Shown here: in pieces, positions 9,177 to 17,245 of the stretch
How positions within the stretch are numbered: position 1 is the stretch's first letter
Layout: every line of letters begins with the position of its first letter
DNA from: Terripilifer ovatus
Lineage (GTDB): Bacteria > Pseudomonadota > Alphaproteobacteria > Rhizobiales > Beijerinckiaceae
Direction of reading: 5' to 3'
NCBI GenBank assembly: GCA_029222685.1
Contig: JARHVB010000014.1
Span: 310,001-374,000, forward strand
Length of the DNA stretch: 64,000 nt
Made by a program: the position numbers and the translations under genes
Notes under the pieces: generated by a model
Told to the model about the DNA's origin: nothing
The model's input: the letters and a program-made list of their open reading frames with translations, nothing else
The model's database searches: none

Positions 9177-10016
9177 TCATCCGAGAGCCCGCTTGATCGG
9201 AGACACGGTCTTGACCGGCTGGATCGATGCCTCGGTCGCGAGAGTCTTCACGTTGAAACGGCGCATATCGCCGATCAGCTCGATGAAGCCCGCGACCTGA
9301 TGTTCGGCGATGGTCTTGCCCATCTCGGCGGTTCCGGCAGCGGCATTGCCGACAGCGCCATCCGCATTCAGATCATGGATCATCCAGCCCATGTTGTGGC
9401 TGCCGTTGTGGCGGAGAAACTTGAAGTTCTCTTCCAGCCATTGCGAACTGGATGGAAAATCCTTCGCGTTCTCCATGCGCACCAGTTCCGGACGGAACTG
9501 CAGCATGAGCGACGTCTCGATCATGCCGGCATGGACGCCGAGGCGGCGCTCCTTGTCGCTCACCAGTCCCGCCGGCGTGCCGAAGCGGTTCCATTGCGTC
9601 GCGACCACCAGCATTCCGTAGCGCACACGCAATTCGCGCGCGACGATATCCATGATCTGGTTGTTGCCGCCATGCGAATTGACGATCAGCAGTTTACGCA
9701 GGCCGGCGCGGTGCACGCAGATGCCGATGTCGGTCCAGGCACTGATGAGCACATCCGCGGTCATCGACAAGGTGCCCGGAGCCAGCGAATGCTCGTTGGA
9801 TTTGCCGACGGACTGGCGTGGCAGAACCAGAACCGGCAGATCGCGCGGGATGCGATCTTTAAGAACGCCGATCATGCCATCGGCAATGGAGCTGTCAGTC
9901 GACACGGGCAGATGCGGTCCATGCTGTTCGGTGGCGGCGATCGGCAGGATCGCAACCGTGTCGGGATCGAGCGCGGCAAAGTCGCGCGTGGTCAACTCTT
10001 CCCAATAAAACTGCAT
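9177..10016 (-). CDS. creatininase family protein (cyclic amide hydrolase)
   Basis: 279 residues from the ATG at 10016; an in-frame codon at 10082 adds a stretch unlike the family. Metal ligands of the creatininase fold are visible: ILPIAATEQHGPHLPVSTD (Glu and His), IVNSHGGNNQIMD (His), and HAGMIETSLML (Glu). Relatives include creatinine amidohydrolase, FAPy deformylase (ArfB) and MftE. It leads an operon with an ABC importer and lies next to a LysR gene. The substrate may be a creatinine-like, formamide or lactam compound and is not determined here. Confidence 0.85.
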   Translation of the reverse strand: MQFYWEELTTRDFAALDPDTVAILPIAATEQHGPHLPVSTDSSIADGMIGVLKDRIPRDLPVLVLPRQSVGKSNEHSLAPGTLSMTADVLISAWTDIGICVHRAGLRKLLIVNSHGGNNQIMDIVARELRVRYGMLVVATQWNRFGTPAGLVSDKERRLGVHAGMIETSLMLQFRPELVRMENAKDFPSSSQWLEENFKFLRHNGSHNMGWMIHDLNADGAVGNAAAGTAEMGKTIAEHQVAGFIELIGDMRRFNVKTLATEASIQPVKTVSPIKRALG

Positions 10017-10122
10017 GTCTGCCGCACTGCTCCGCTTCTGATGCAGACGACATTGGCTTTGAAACATGGAGCCGAAAAGCATCGATTTGATTTCACTGCG
10101 ATGCCTTAAAAGTCTCGGAAGA

Positions 10123-11028
10123 TCAGGCGTCGGCCTCCGTCAGTTTGGTCAGTGAGCGCTTCAGATGTTCGACAAACCGGCTTGTCGCCGGATCGATGGT
10201 GCCTTTCTGGCGCGCGACGAGTTTCAGGGATTGCGTCTGCGATTCGCCGATCGGCAGATAGCGCAGGCGGCCGGTGAGCCTGTCCTCGGCAACGTCGAGA
10301 GGATTGAGAAACGTCACCGCGTGACCGAGCTGGACGAACTGTTTCATCAGCTCGATCGAATTCGTTTCGACGATTGGCTTCGACGTCACGGAGATCCTCG
10401 CGAGCGCCATGTCGACGACCGTCCGCAGGCTCATCCTCGGCTCGGCGAGCACCAGCGGATAGGCAGCCGCTTCCGACAGTCTTATCTTTTCCTTCTTCGC
10501 CAGAGGATGTCCCGGCGCAACCACCGCGCCGAACGGAACGTCGATGCCGAACAACGTCCTGAGCTTGGGATTCGGCTGCAGATTGAGCCCCAGCCCCAGG
10601 TCGACATCGCCGGACAGGACCGCGTTGGGAATGCCGTCGGCAAAAAGGCCCTGCAGCGACACGCGGATATAGGGATGCTCGTTCGTATAGTCGTAAAGGA
10701 TCTTGGCGATCGGGCCCGCGGCGAAGCCGAGCGTGGTAGCGATGGTGATATGGCCCTGCTTGGTGCCCTTCAGCGCATCGAGCCGCCCTCTCGTGCGGTC
10801 ATAGCTCTTCAATGTTTCGCGGACATGCTCGATCAGCACTTCGCCGGTCGCCGTCAGCCGCAGCCGCCGCGGCATTCGCTCGAAGATGTTCTCCCCAAGC
10901 TCCTGCTCGAGCGCGATGATCTGCCGGTTGATGGCGGTCGAGGCGACATTCAGATTGGCCGCCGCCTTGCGTATGGAACCGCATCTGGCAACCTCGTCGA
11001 GGTATGACAGCATGCGCGCATGTAACAT
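10123..11028 (-). CDS. LysR family transcriptional regulator
   Basis: 301 residues. The N-terminal winged helix-turn-helix (residues about 1-60, with GSIRKAAANLNVASTAINRQ as the recognition region) is followed by a periplasmic-binding-like effector domain. It is encoded on the same strand just upstream of the creatininase-importer unit, with a 106-bp gap, which makes it the likely regulator of that unit. The effector is unknown. LysR genes are more often divergent from their targets, so co-directional control is an inference. Confidence 0.9.
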   Translation of the reverse strand: MLHARMLSYLDEVARCGSIRKAAANLNVASTAINRQIIALEQELGENIFERMPRRLRLTATGEVLIEHVRETLKSYDRTRGRLDALKGTKQGHITIATTLGFAAGPIAKILYDYTNEHPYIRVSLQGLFADGIPNAVLSGDVDLGLGLNLQPNPKLRTLFGIDVPFGAVVAPGHPLAKKEKIRLSEAAAYPLVLAEPRMSLRTVVDMALARISVTSKPIVETNSIELMKQFVQLGHAVTFLNPLDVAEDRLTGRLRYLPIGESQTQSLKLVARQKGTIDPATSRFVEHLKRSLTKLTEADA

Positions 11029-11160
11029 CGCCTTGAACCCTCACCGCTGCGTCGCTCCAATGGAGGCAGACCAAGTTTTCAAGCAAAGCGCAGGCCAACG
11101 CCTAAAAATTGGGAATTACGGCAAGGAGACCGCCGAATTACACGGCGATCTGGCAAATCA

Positions 11161-11550
11161 TTAGGCATTTTTGGCCCGGAATGCCGTGATTTCGACCTCC
11201 ACCTTGAATTCCGGCCGCGTGAAACCGGACACAATGACCAGGGTGGATGCGAAGTCGCTGCCGGCGACATAGCGATCGCGGACCTTGCCGTAGACAGGAA
11301 AGTAAGCCCGGTCGGTGACGAAGGCGTTGAAACGCACGACGTCCTCGAAGGTCATTCCGGCCGCAGCCAGAATGGCTTTGAGGTTCTCGAAGCATAGCAC
11401 GCATTGCGCCTCGGCATCGTCGGGAATCGTCCCGTCCAGCTCGGCCCCGAGCTGGCCCGACGACACCAGCCAATCGCCGAAGGCTACCCCATGGCTGTAG
11501 CGAGCCAGGGGCTGGCTGATCGTCGTCGGGTTTACGCCGGCTTTCTTCAT
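11161..11550 (-). CDS. RidA/YjgF/Rid family protein
   Basis: 129 residues. The order of motifs fits the trimeric Rid fold: YSHGVAFGDWLVSSGQLG near the N-terminus, QCVLCFENLKAILAAAGM for the helix, and FARPEFKVEVEITAF-like sequence (FTRPEFKVEVEI) at the end. The Arg that binds the carboxylate of enamine/imine ligands in RidA is expected in that last segment and is seen as FTRPEFK. Rid proteins hydrolyse reactive enamines or act in amide catabolism. It lies between the LysR gene and the CocE-like hydrolase. Confidence 0.85.
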   Translation of the reverse strand: MKKAGVNPTTISQPLARYSHGVAFGDWLVSSGQLGAELDGTIPDDAEAQCVLCFENLKAILAAAGMTFEDVVRFNAFVTDRAYFPVYGKVRDRYVAGSDFASTLVIVSGFTRPEFKVEVEITAFRAKNA

Positions 11551-11607
11551 CTCGGTTTCCTTCGCTTCAGAAAATGAAGAAGCGAATATCGAGCCAGCCG
11601 GCTTGGT

Positions 11608-13353
11608 TCAATTCCCCGCCTGCGCCGAGGTGGTCGCCTCCAGCACCGGCAGGATCAGTTGCGACGGGTTCTGCGCATCATGCAGGATCGTGTCGCTGCC
11701 GTTCTGCTGCGGGCTGTAGGGATGCGAGAAGACCGTGTCCGTTACGCCTGAATCGCCGTTGGCGAGTTCAAGGCGGATGCGGCTGCCCTTCTTGAACAGA
11801 TAGGCCGTCGGCATGACCGCAATCTCGAACTTGTAGGTCTTGCCGGGTTCGATCGGCTGCGGATTGACGTTGGTGTAGTAGGGCGCGTTCTCGAGCGATT
11901 GCGCCGGATCGATGGCACGATGCGACGCCTTGAGCCAGCCCTTGGTGACGATTCGCGCCCGCGGCTGGATTTTCTTGTTGCGCTCATCCTCGCTCTGCGC
12001 CGATTGATCCGACAGTTTGACGAAGAAAGCCGTGTCGGTCTGTGTCGACGAAGCGTAGAGCACCAGCTTGATCGGCCCGGCCACTTCCATGTCGCGCTCC
12101 AGCGGCCGCGTGACGAAGGTCAGCACGCGGCGGGCCGGATCGGGCCGGCCATCCGGGCCCGGGCCGACGACGCCGATGCGCCAGCCGGGATTGGGATAGG
12201 CATAGACGGTCTTGCCGCCGGCGCTGTCTGGCTTGTCGGAAGAAAGCAGTCCGTCATTCAACGAGGTCACGCTGTCGCTGGGGCCGTCCTTCAGATAAAA
12301 GGTCTGGTAGGAGACGCCCTTGGGCGGCCAGGCGTCCGCCGTCTGGATGCGGTTGCCGTTGACCACCACATAGCGCACCGCCGGTTCGTTCTGATAGGCG
12401 GTCTGTTCGCCCTTCAGGCACCAGTCGTAGAACGGCAGCAGATATTTTTCGTGGAACGCGACGCTGGCGTACTCGGCAACGGCTTCGGCGACATTGGCGC
12501 CGCCGAGAACGAGCAATTTCTTCGGCCCGCTGACTCTCTGGAAGCCGATGATATTGCCGTTCAGGTGCAGGTCCACCTTGCCCCAGACGCCGATCGAGAA
12601 GACCGGGATTTTCACCTTGTGCAGATTGTCGACGGCGGCGCGCTCGCGCCAGAAAGCGTCATAGGTGGGATGGCGGCGCACGGCGAGGGAATAGTCCCAC
12701 GGGACTTCGCGCGGCTGGCCGACCTGCGGGCGCTGGTTGATGTTGCGCACGGTCGTGTACCAGTAATCCGGATAGGCGCCCAGGATGCCGCCGGTGTAGG
12801 CGGACTGACGATAGGTATCGATGTTGCCGTCATAAGGCGCGATGCAGGCGAGATGCGGCGGCGCCTGGATGGCGGCGAACCATTGCGAGCGCGCATAGTA
12901 GGACTGACCGACACCGCCGACCTTGCCTGTGGACCAGGACTGCTTCGCGATCCATTCGACGACTTCGTAAAGATCGCGCTGCTCGCGCGAACTTTGATAT
13001 TGATATTCGCCGCCCGAACGGCCCGTGCCGCGCACGTCCATGTGCACATAGGCGTAGCCGTGCTCATTGTACCAGGCGATGGGGCCCAGTTCCTGAATGG
13101 GATAGATGGCGACGGCCGGCAGGCCGTCATTGTCGAAGCGATAGGGCGAGGCGGCAAGCAGTGCCGGCGCGCGGCTGACGTTCTTCGGCAGATAGATTGC
13201 GGCGGCGATATTGACACCGTCGCTCATCCTGATGTTGACGATTTTGGCCGCGACCCGTTCATCGGCCTGCGCAGGCAGGACGATAACGGATAGCGCGAAC
13301 ACGAGACCTGTTAAAAAGCCTTGAATAACGGAGCCCCGCCAGAAAGCACGCAT
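11608..13353 (-). CDS. secreted CocE/NonD family hydrolase (X-Pro dipeptidyl-peptidase S15 type)
   Basis: 581 residues. An N-terminal signal sequence (LTGLVFALSVIVLPAQA) predicts export. MDVRGTGRSGGEYQY precedes the nucleophile elbow GVGQSYYARSQW, with Ser as nucleophile, as in cocaine esterase, glutaryl-7-ACA acylase and PepX. The C-terminal jelly-roll domain begins around PDPARRVLTFVTRPLERDME. It hydrolyses amides or esters, probably in the periplasm. It precedes the RidA gene on the same strand and may feed the creatininase/importer pathway (inference). Confidence 0.88.
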   Translation of the reverse strand: MRAFWRGSVIQGFLTGLVFALSVIVLPAQADERVAAKIVNIRMSDGVNIAAAIYLPKNVSRAPALLAASPYRFDNDGLPAVAIYPIQELGPIAWYNEHGYAYVHMDVRGTGRSGGEYQYQSSREQRDLYEVVEWIAKQSWSTGKVGGVGQSYYARSQWFAAIQAPPHLACIAPYDGNIDTYRQSAYTGGILGAYPDYWYTTVRNINQRPQVGQPREVPWDYSLAVRRHPTYDAFWRERAAVDNLHKVKIPVFSIGVWGKVDLHLNGNIIGFQRVSGPKKLLVLGGANVAEAVAEYASVAFHEKYLLPFYDWCLKGEQTAYQNEPAVRYVVVNGNRIQTADAWPPKGVSYQTFYLKDGPSDSVTSLNDGLLSSDKPDSAGGKTVYAYPNPGWRIGVVGPGPDGRPDPARRVLTFVTRPLERDMEVAGPIKLVLYASSTQTDTAFFVKLSDQSAQSEDERNKKIQPRARIVTKGWLKASHRAIDPAQSLENAPYYTNVNPQPIEPGKTYKFEIAVMPTAYLFKKGSRIRLELANGDSGVTDTVFSHPYSPQQNGSDTILHDAQNPSQLILPVLEATTSAQAGN

Positions 13354-13460
13354 CGTAGTCCTCCCTCATAGTCTTCCAGATTGAACCGATCGTCGTCCGG
13401 CAGAGCCCTTCGGCCTTGACCTCAGTGTGGCACAATTGCCTGCGTGCGCAAGCGCACCCG

Positions 13461-13694
13461 ATGCCGAATCGGCGATCTGCTCTGCAGATCAAGACCAGGA
13501 AAGCCTTCGTCGCCAACGCGTCCCGGATTCTGGGACCGAAGCTGAAGACCGCCGTGCTCGCGCAGGACCTCGAGAAGCTGTTCCGCAACTCTCAGGGCGT
13601 CATGATCGGCCAGATCCAGAATATCTGGTTCTATAACTTCAGCGAAGGCGGCGAGAAGAACGACTTCAGGATCATAACGATCAATGGCGACTGA
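13461..13694 (+). CDS. small hypothetical protein or C-terminal remnant
   Basis: 77 residues from the ATG at 13461; the frame is open from about 13359 and TTG/GTG codons upstream are possible. Codon third positions are G/C-rich like the neighbours. The product has a basic start, a helix (FVANASRILGPKLKTAVLAQ), then GVMIGQIQNIWFYNF and a charged end finishing RIITINGD. No signal peptide is visible, although this kind of ending suggests the tail of a small secreted protein. It may be a decayed fragment. I do not recognise a family and give only moderate confidence that it is translated. Confidence 0.4.
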   Translation: MPNRRSALQIKTRKAFVANASRILGPKLKTAVLAQDLEKLFRNSQGVMIGQIQNIWFYNFSEGGEKNDFRIITINGD

Positions 13695-13761
13695 GCGCAG
13701 GCACCTCCAACGCGCCCGCATTCAGGCGGGTGCTTCCGGCGCGGCCCACGCCCAGTCCGGG

Positions 13762-14745
13762 TTATTTGGCCACGATGCCGGCTTTCTTGATGATCGGACC
13801 CCACTTGTCGATTTCATTCGAAATGAACGTATCCAGATCGGCTGGACTGCCACCCTCCGCCATCATTTCCAACGAGGCGATCTGTTTCTGGCCTTCCGGG
13901 CTTTTAATCCAGTCGTTGACGGCCGCATTGATACGCGTGACGATCGCCGTCGGCGTATTGGCCGGGGCCATCAGCGCTGACCACGCGGTCGCTTCGAATC
14001 TTGCCATCCCGACATCGGTAAAAATGGGGACGTCGGGCAGCGAGCTCGAGTGTTTATAGGCGGCCATCAGGAGAGCCTTGTATTGCTTCTCCTTCAGCAT
14101 TGGGACGTGACTGGTCACCAGATCCGATACGAGATCGAGATCGTTGCTCAGCAGGCCCTGGATCAGCGGAGACGACCCGGCGAAGGGCACGTTCAGGAAC
14201 CGGATGCCGGTGACGGCCTGAAGATACTCCGAGGCGATATGAGAAACGGAGCCATGTCCGGATGTGCCGATACTCAGCTTACCCGGATTGGCCTTGGCGA
14301 AGGTCACCATTTCGGCGAAGGTCGCGAAAGGGGCTTTTGCCCGCGCCATGAAGATAACCGGCGTTTTCGCGATCAGGACCACCGACGAGAAATCCTTGAC
14401 CGGATCATAGGGCAAGGTCGGATAGAGAAACTTGTTATTGGCTTGGGGACCGGTCGACGTGAACAGCAGGGTGTAACCGTCAGGCTTTGATTTGGCCACG
14501 GCATTCGCCCCTATGTTGCCGCCGGCGCCGACCCGGTTTTCAACGATGAATGCCGGACCGAAGCTGTCGCCGAGTTTCTTGGCGACGACGCGCGCGAGCG
14601 TGTCGTTAGGACCACCAGCCGGATATGGCACGACGATTGTTACCGGTCTGCTGGGCCATTCCTGGGCAGTCGCGTTGTTCGAGATCGACCAGACGAAGCC
14701 GGCGGCGACAAGTCCGATCCATCCAAGAGTCTGTCTCAATTGCAT
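13762..14745 (-). CDS. Bug/TctC family tripartite tricarboxylate transporter binding protein
   Basis: 327 residues with a signal peptide (LGWIGLVAAGFVWSI, cleavage near TAQ). EWPSRPVTIVVPYPAGGPND is the hallmark start of Bug (TctC) proteins, followed by IVENRVGAGGNIGANAVA and SIGTSGHGSVSH in the ligand cleft. These are periplasmic receptors for carboxylates and aromatic acids. No TctA/TctB membrane genes are nearby, as is usual for orphan Bug proteins. It is the last gene of the leftward unit with two amidohydrolase-type proteins. Confidence 0.93.
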   Translation of the reverse strand: MQLRQTLGWIGLVAAGFVWSISNNATAQEWPSRPVTIVVPYPAGGPNDTLARVVAKKLGDSFGPAFIVENRVGAGGNIGANAVAKSKPDGYTLLFTSTGPQANNKFLYPTLPYDPVKDFSSVVLIAKTPVIFMARAKAPFATFAEMVTFAKANPGKLSIGTSGHGSVSHIASEYLQAVTGIRFLNVPFAGSSPLIQGLLSNDLDLVSDLVTSHVPMLKEKQYKALLMAAYKHSSSLPDVPIFTDVGMARFEATAWSALMAPANTPTAIVTRINAAVNDWIKSPEGQKQIASLEMMAEGGSPADLDTFISNEIDKWGPIIKKAGIVAK

Positions 14746-14846
14746 CTATCCCTCCCTGTTTTCGCCGATTTATATGCCGGCATCACTTAATGCTGCGAAG
14801 TTGCATCCCCCGTAGCGTCCGCACGACCGGACGCTACGGGGCGGAT

Positions 14847-15710
14847 TTATTTGAAGCCGAAGAGCCGCGCTGGATTATCGACCAGGACTTTATGCTGATC
14901 GGCCTCGTCCGGAAGATATTGGTAGAGCAGCTCAAGCAAATCGGCATCGTTCGGCATCGGCCTTCGATACCGGACGTGCGGCCAGTCGGTCGACCAGATC
15001 GTGCGGTCCGGAGCAGCGGCAAAGAGCTTTCTGGCCAGCGGAACCGTATCCAGATAGGGAGCGCCGCCCGGAGAGAAGCGATCTCCGTTGCTCAACATGA
15101 TCCACCAGTTCTCATTCTTCAAAAGCGACTCGAGCAGTGCAAGAAGCGGCTGCTCGGGACCTTTCGTGAAGTCGAGCCTGCCCAGATGATCTATAACGAT
15201 GGGAATGTTCAGCGAGCGCAGATAAGGGACATGTTCCAGAATTTCCTCATAGTCGCCGAAGATCTTGATGTGCCATCCAAGTTGGGTGATGCGATCGACC
15301 GTCCTGCGAACGACCGCCTCGTCGGGTACGATATTCAGAAATCTGGCGAAATTGAATCGCGCAGCGCGCACGCCGGCCGCGTTCATCCGCTCAAGTTCGG
15401 CGTCCGATATCGTATTGTCGATAATGGCTGTGCCACGCCAGTTCGGGTGGGCCTCCAGGGAATCCAGCATCAATCTGTGATCGGTGCCATAGATCGTCGC
15501 CTGACATATGACGCCGCGATCGATGCCCAATGAAGCGTGCATTTTCTTTATGTCGTCCGCATAGGCATGCGGCGGCTGGTATGACCCGTCCTGACGCGCG
15601 GGATATTTTGCGGGATCGGCAAATATATGAAAATGACAATCGCAGCTTCCGGCAGGCGCCTTGCGGGACGGCGCCCTCGTATATGGATCGTGCGGAACAA
15701 ACTCCTCCAT
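14847..15710 (-). CDS. amidohydrolase family 2 protein, 2-pyrone-4,6-dicarboxylate-hydrolase-like
   Basis: 287 residues. GSCDCHFHIFADPAKYP carries the HxH metal pair near residue 25, and TIWSTDWPHVRYRR carries the late Asp, as in PDC lactonase (LigI) and related lactone hydrolases. A SLGIDRGVICQATIYGTDHR segment is also typical of the group. It is a cytoplasmic TIM-barrel hydrolase. It is followed by the Bug receptor, so import of a carboxylate and hydrolysis of a lactone or similar ring is a reasonable reading. The true substrate is unknown. Confidence 0.85.
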   Translation of the reverse strand: MEEFVPHDPYTRAPSRKAPAGSCDCHFHIFADPAKYPARQDGSYQPPHAYADDIKKMHASLGIDRGVICQATIYGTDHRLMLDSLEAHPNWRGTAIIDNTISDAELERMNAAGVRAARFNFARFLNIVPDEAVVRRTVDRITQLGWHIKIFGDYEEILEHVPYLRSLNIPIVIDHLGRLDFTKGPEQPLLALLESLLKNENWWIMLSNGDRFSPGGAPYLDTVPLARKLFAAAPDRTIWSTDWPHVRYRRPMPNDADLLELLYQYLPDEADQHKVLVDNPARLFGFK

Positions 15711-15779
15711 GTGCTTCCCTCCGAATCTTATTGGCTATTATCGAATACGAATTCTGTGATCGACTACGTCAACCGGTCG

Positions 15780-16160
15780 TCACGTCCGGTCACTGACCAG
15801 CCTTTGCAAGTCCAGCAAGGTGCGAACGAGCAAGACGGATGTATCCCGCGGCCGTTCGATCGTCTTTTGCTCGATCAGGCAGCAGTGGCCGCCCAAGTGC
15901 CGCACTTTCGTTTTCAGAGTCTCGATATCGCCGGCGTGATCTTCTTCGTTGCCATCGTCCAAGAGACAAACCGCAAAGCCAACCACCTCATCGCCGTCCC
16001 TGATCGAGGCCGAGAGCAAAGATACCCGGCCGGATCGAGCACCAATCTTCCTCAGGCGAATAGCTGGCTCGCCGTCACCGAAAACCGCCCCGATTGCGAG
16101 TTCCCTGGATTGAGGCCGACCTCTGAAAGTATCTTCCACGGCAATGTCCCTGGCGTTCAC
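15780..16160 (-). CDS. small protein of unknown family, GTG start overlapping the DUF6282 stop
   Basis: 126 residues. The GTG at 16160 sits inside ATGTGA, so the last Met codon and stop of the DUF6282 gene overlap this start by four bases, a typical translational-coupling arrangement. An ATG-only reading would run back into the DUF6282 gene out of frame. The product is hydrophilic: a beta-rich centre (GRVSLLSASIRDGDEVVGFA, VCLLDD), then a long C-terminal helix (VLLVRTLLDLQRLV). There is no signal peptide. Codon use fits real coding. I do not recognise a family; it is probably a partner or regulator of the DUF6282 protein (inference). Confidence 0.65.
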   Translation of the reverse strand: MNARDIAVEDTFRGRPQSRELAIGAVFGDGEPAIRLRKIGARSGRVSLLSASIRDGDEVVGFAVCLLDDGNEEDHAGDIETLKTKVRHLGGHCCLIEQKTIERPRDTSVLLVRTLLDLQRLVSDRT

Positions 16161-17185
16161 ATAAGACTTGCGCTGCCTGCGATAAACGCCGGGTTCTTTA
16201 CACACAGCGTCTCGAGCTCGGGCCCCGTCATGCCGAAGGCCTCCATATAGCCCCGTATAAGCCGCATGCATTCCACGGAATTCGGAAACAGGGGTTCGCC
16301 GGCGTCGCTCGAAAGGGTGCAATGCTCGGAACCCACTTCGCGGATCGCCCGATAGATGATCGCTGGGTCGACTCCAAGAAGCGGGGAGATCTCGTCATAC
16401 GTGAAGTTCATAAAAATTCCGGCGTCTGCAAGCTGCTTCATCTGAGCGATCGACAGATCGATAAACGGACTGAAAGGATGATCGATGACCGCACGCTTTA
16501 TCCCGAGCTTCACCACCATGTCGGCGATTTCGAATATCTCGTCATGTGTCGCGTGGCCGAAAAACAGCGCAACGTTTTTGTCGGCTACGACGTGCAGCAC
16601 CTCCTTGAACTCCGGCTTGAGCTTTCCGTGCTCGTCCAGCATGTAGAAACCCAGCTTCAACGCTTCGTCCCAAGGCATGGGCTCGGTATGAGCTTTCGGG
16701 TCTGCGGTTTTGTCCCACCAGATCGGCTTCCCGCCGACCTTGAAATACGTGTTGGCGTGATTTGCGACCGGCAACCAGACACCGGCAATGCCGTCGACGA
16801 TGTTCGTCTTGAGCCTGTCCAATGTCGGCGGGCGGTTGTCGCGGGTTACGCCCCACCCGGCCCAGCAATCGATTGGCTGCAGGTCATTTTCATCGCAATA
16901 CCTCGCAAGCTCCGCTCTGACTGCCTGAAGTGGGACTGTCGGATTGTCCGGTCCGGTTATCGAGCCGATTGTCTTATATAGAATCCCACTCATGCCATTG
17001 ATCGAGGCAAGCTTGGCGAGCGCCAGGGCATCTTGCTGGCCATTGTGAGCATGGCAGTGGATATCGATCGCGTTGCGTACACTCGGCACTTCCGGCGGAA
17101 ACACTGCCCCGGGGGAATAGGTTCGACGAGCCGGATACGAGGTTACGCAACGCTCGCGCGTCGGCGTCGCGGGATCCAAAGACAT
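16157..17185 (-). CDS. DUF6282 family, amidohydrolase-like TIM-barrel protein
   Basis: 342 residues. AIDIHCHAHNGQQDALAL contains an HxH metal pair near residue 43, FFGHATHDEIFE and VIDHPFSP provide later His residues, and TLSSDAGEP provides the Asp, so the amidohydrolase metal site seems complete. The family is described only as DUF6282 to my knowledge. AAAGGA lies at a suitable distance before the ATG at 17185. It is the first gene of a leftward operon with a small overlapping gene, a second amidohydrolase and a Bug receptor, divergent from an IclR regulator. Confidence 0.75.
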   Translation of the reverse strand: MSLDPATPTRERCVTSYPARRTYSPGAVFPPEVPSVRNAIDIHCHAHNGQQDALALAKLASINGMSGILYKTIGSITGPDNPTVPLQAVRAELARYCDENDLQPIDCWAGWGVTRDNRPPTLDRLKTNIVDGIAGVWLPVANHANTYFKVGGKPIWWDKTADPKAHTEPMPWDEALKLGFYMLDEHGKLKPEFKEVLHVVADKNVALFFGHATHDEIFEIADMVVKLGIKRAVIDHPFSPFIDLSIAQMKQLADAGIFMNFTYDEISPLLGVDPAIIYRAIREVGSEHCTLSSDAGEPLFPNSVECMRLIRGYMEAFGMTGPELETLCVKNPAFIAGSASLM

Positions 17186-17198
17186 TGCAATTCCTTTC

Positions 17199-17223
17199 GT
17201 TCTACTGTACAGAACGTCGTTCT
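17199..17223. promoter_or_regulatory. operator-like palindrome cluster between DUF6282 operon and IclR gene
   Basis: GTTCT and AGAAC arms separated by 7 bp (17199-17215, centre CTGTACAG) are followed at once by GTTCT, so that AGAACGTCGTTCT at 17211-17223 forms a second inverted pair. The site lies in the 60-bp gap between divergent starts at 17185 and 17246. IclR-family regulators bind short inverted repeats in such gaps, so this is a likely operator controlling both directions. No promoter boxes are assigned. Confidence 0.5.
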
Positions 17224-17245
17224 ATTATCTGCACAGGCTTAATCG

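Noticed and set aside
15627-16250. 207-codon open frame on the plus strand
   Set aside because: The minus-strand ORF from the GTG at 16160 overlaps the DUF6282 stop in a coupling geometry and has better amino-acid composition; the plus frame also runs through the amidohydrolase start.
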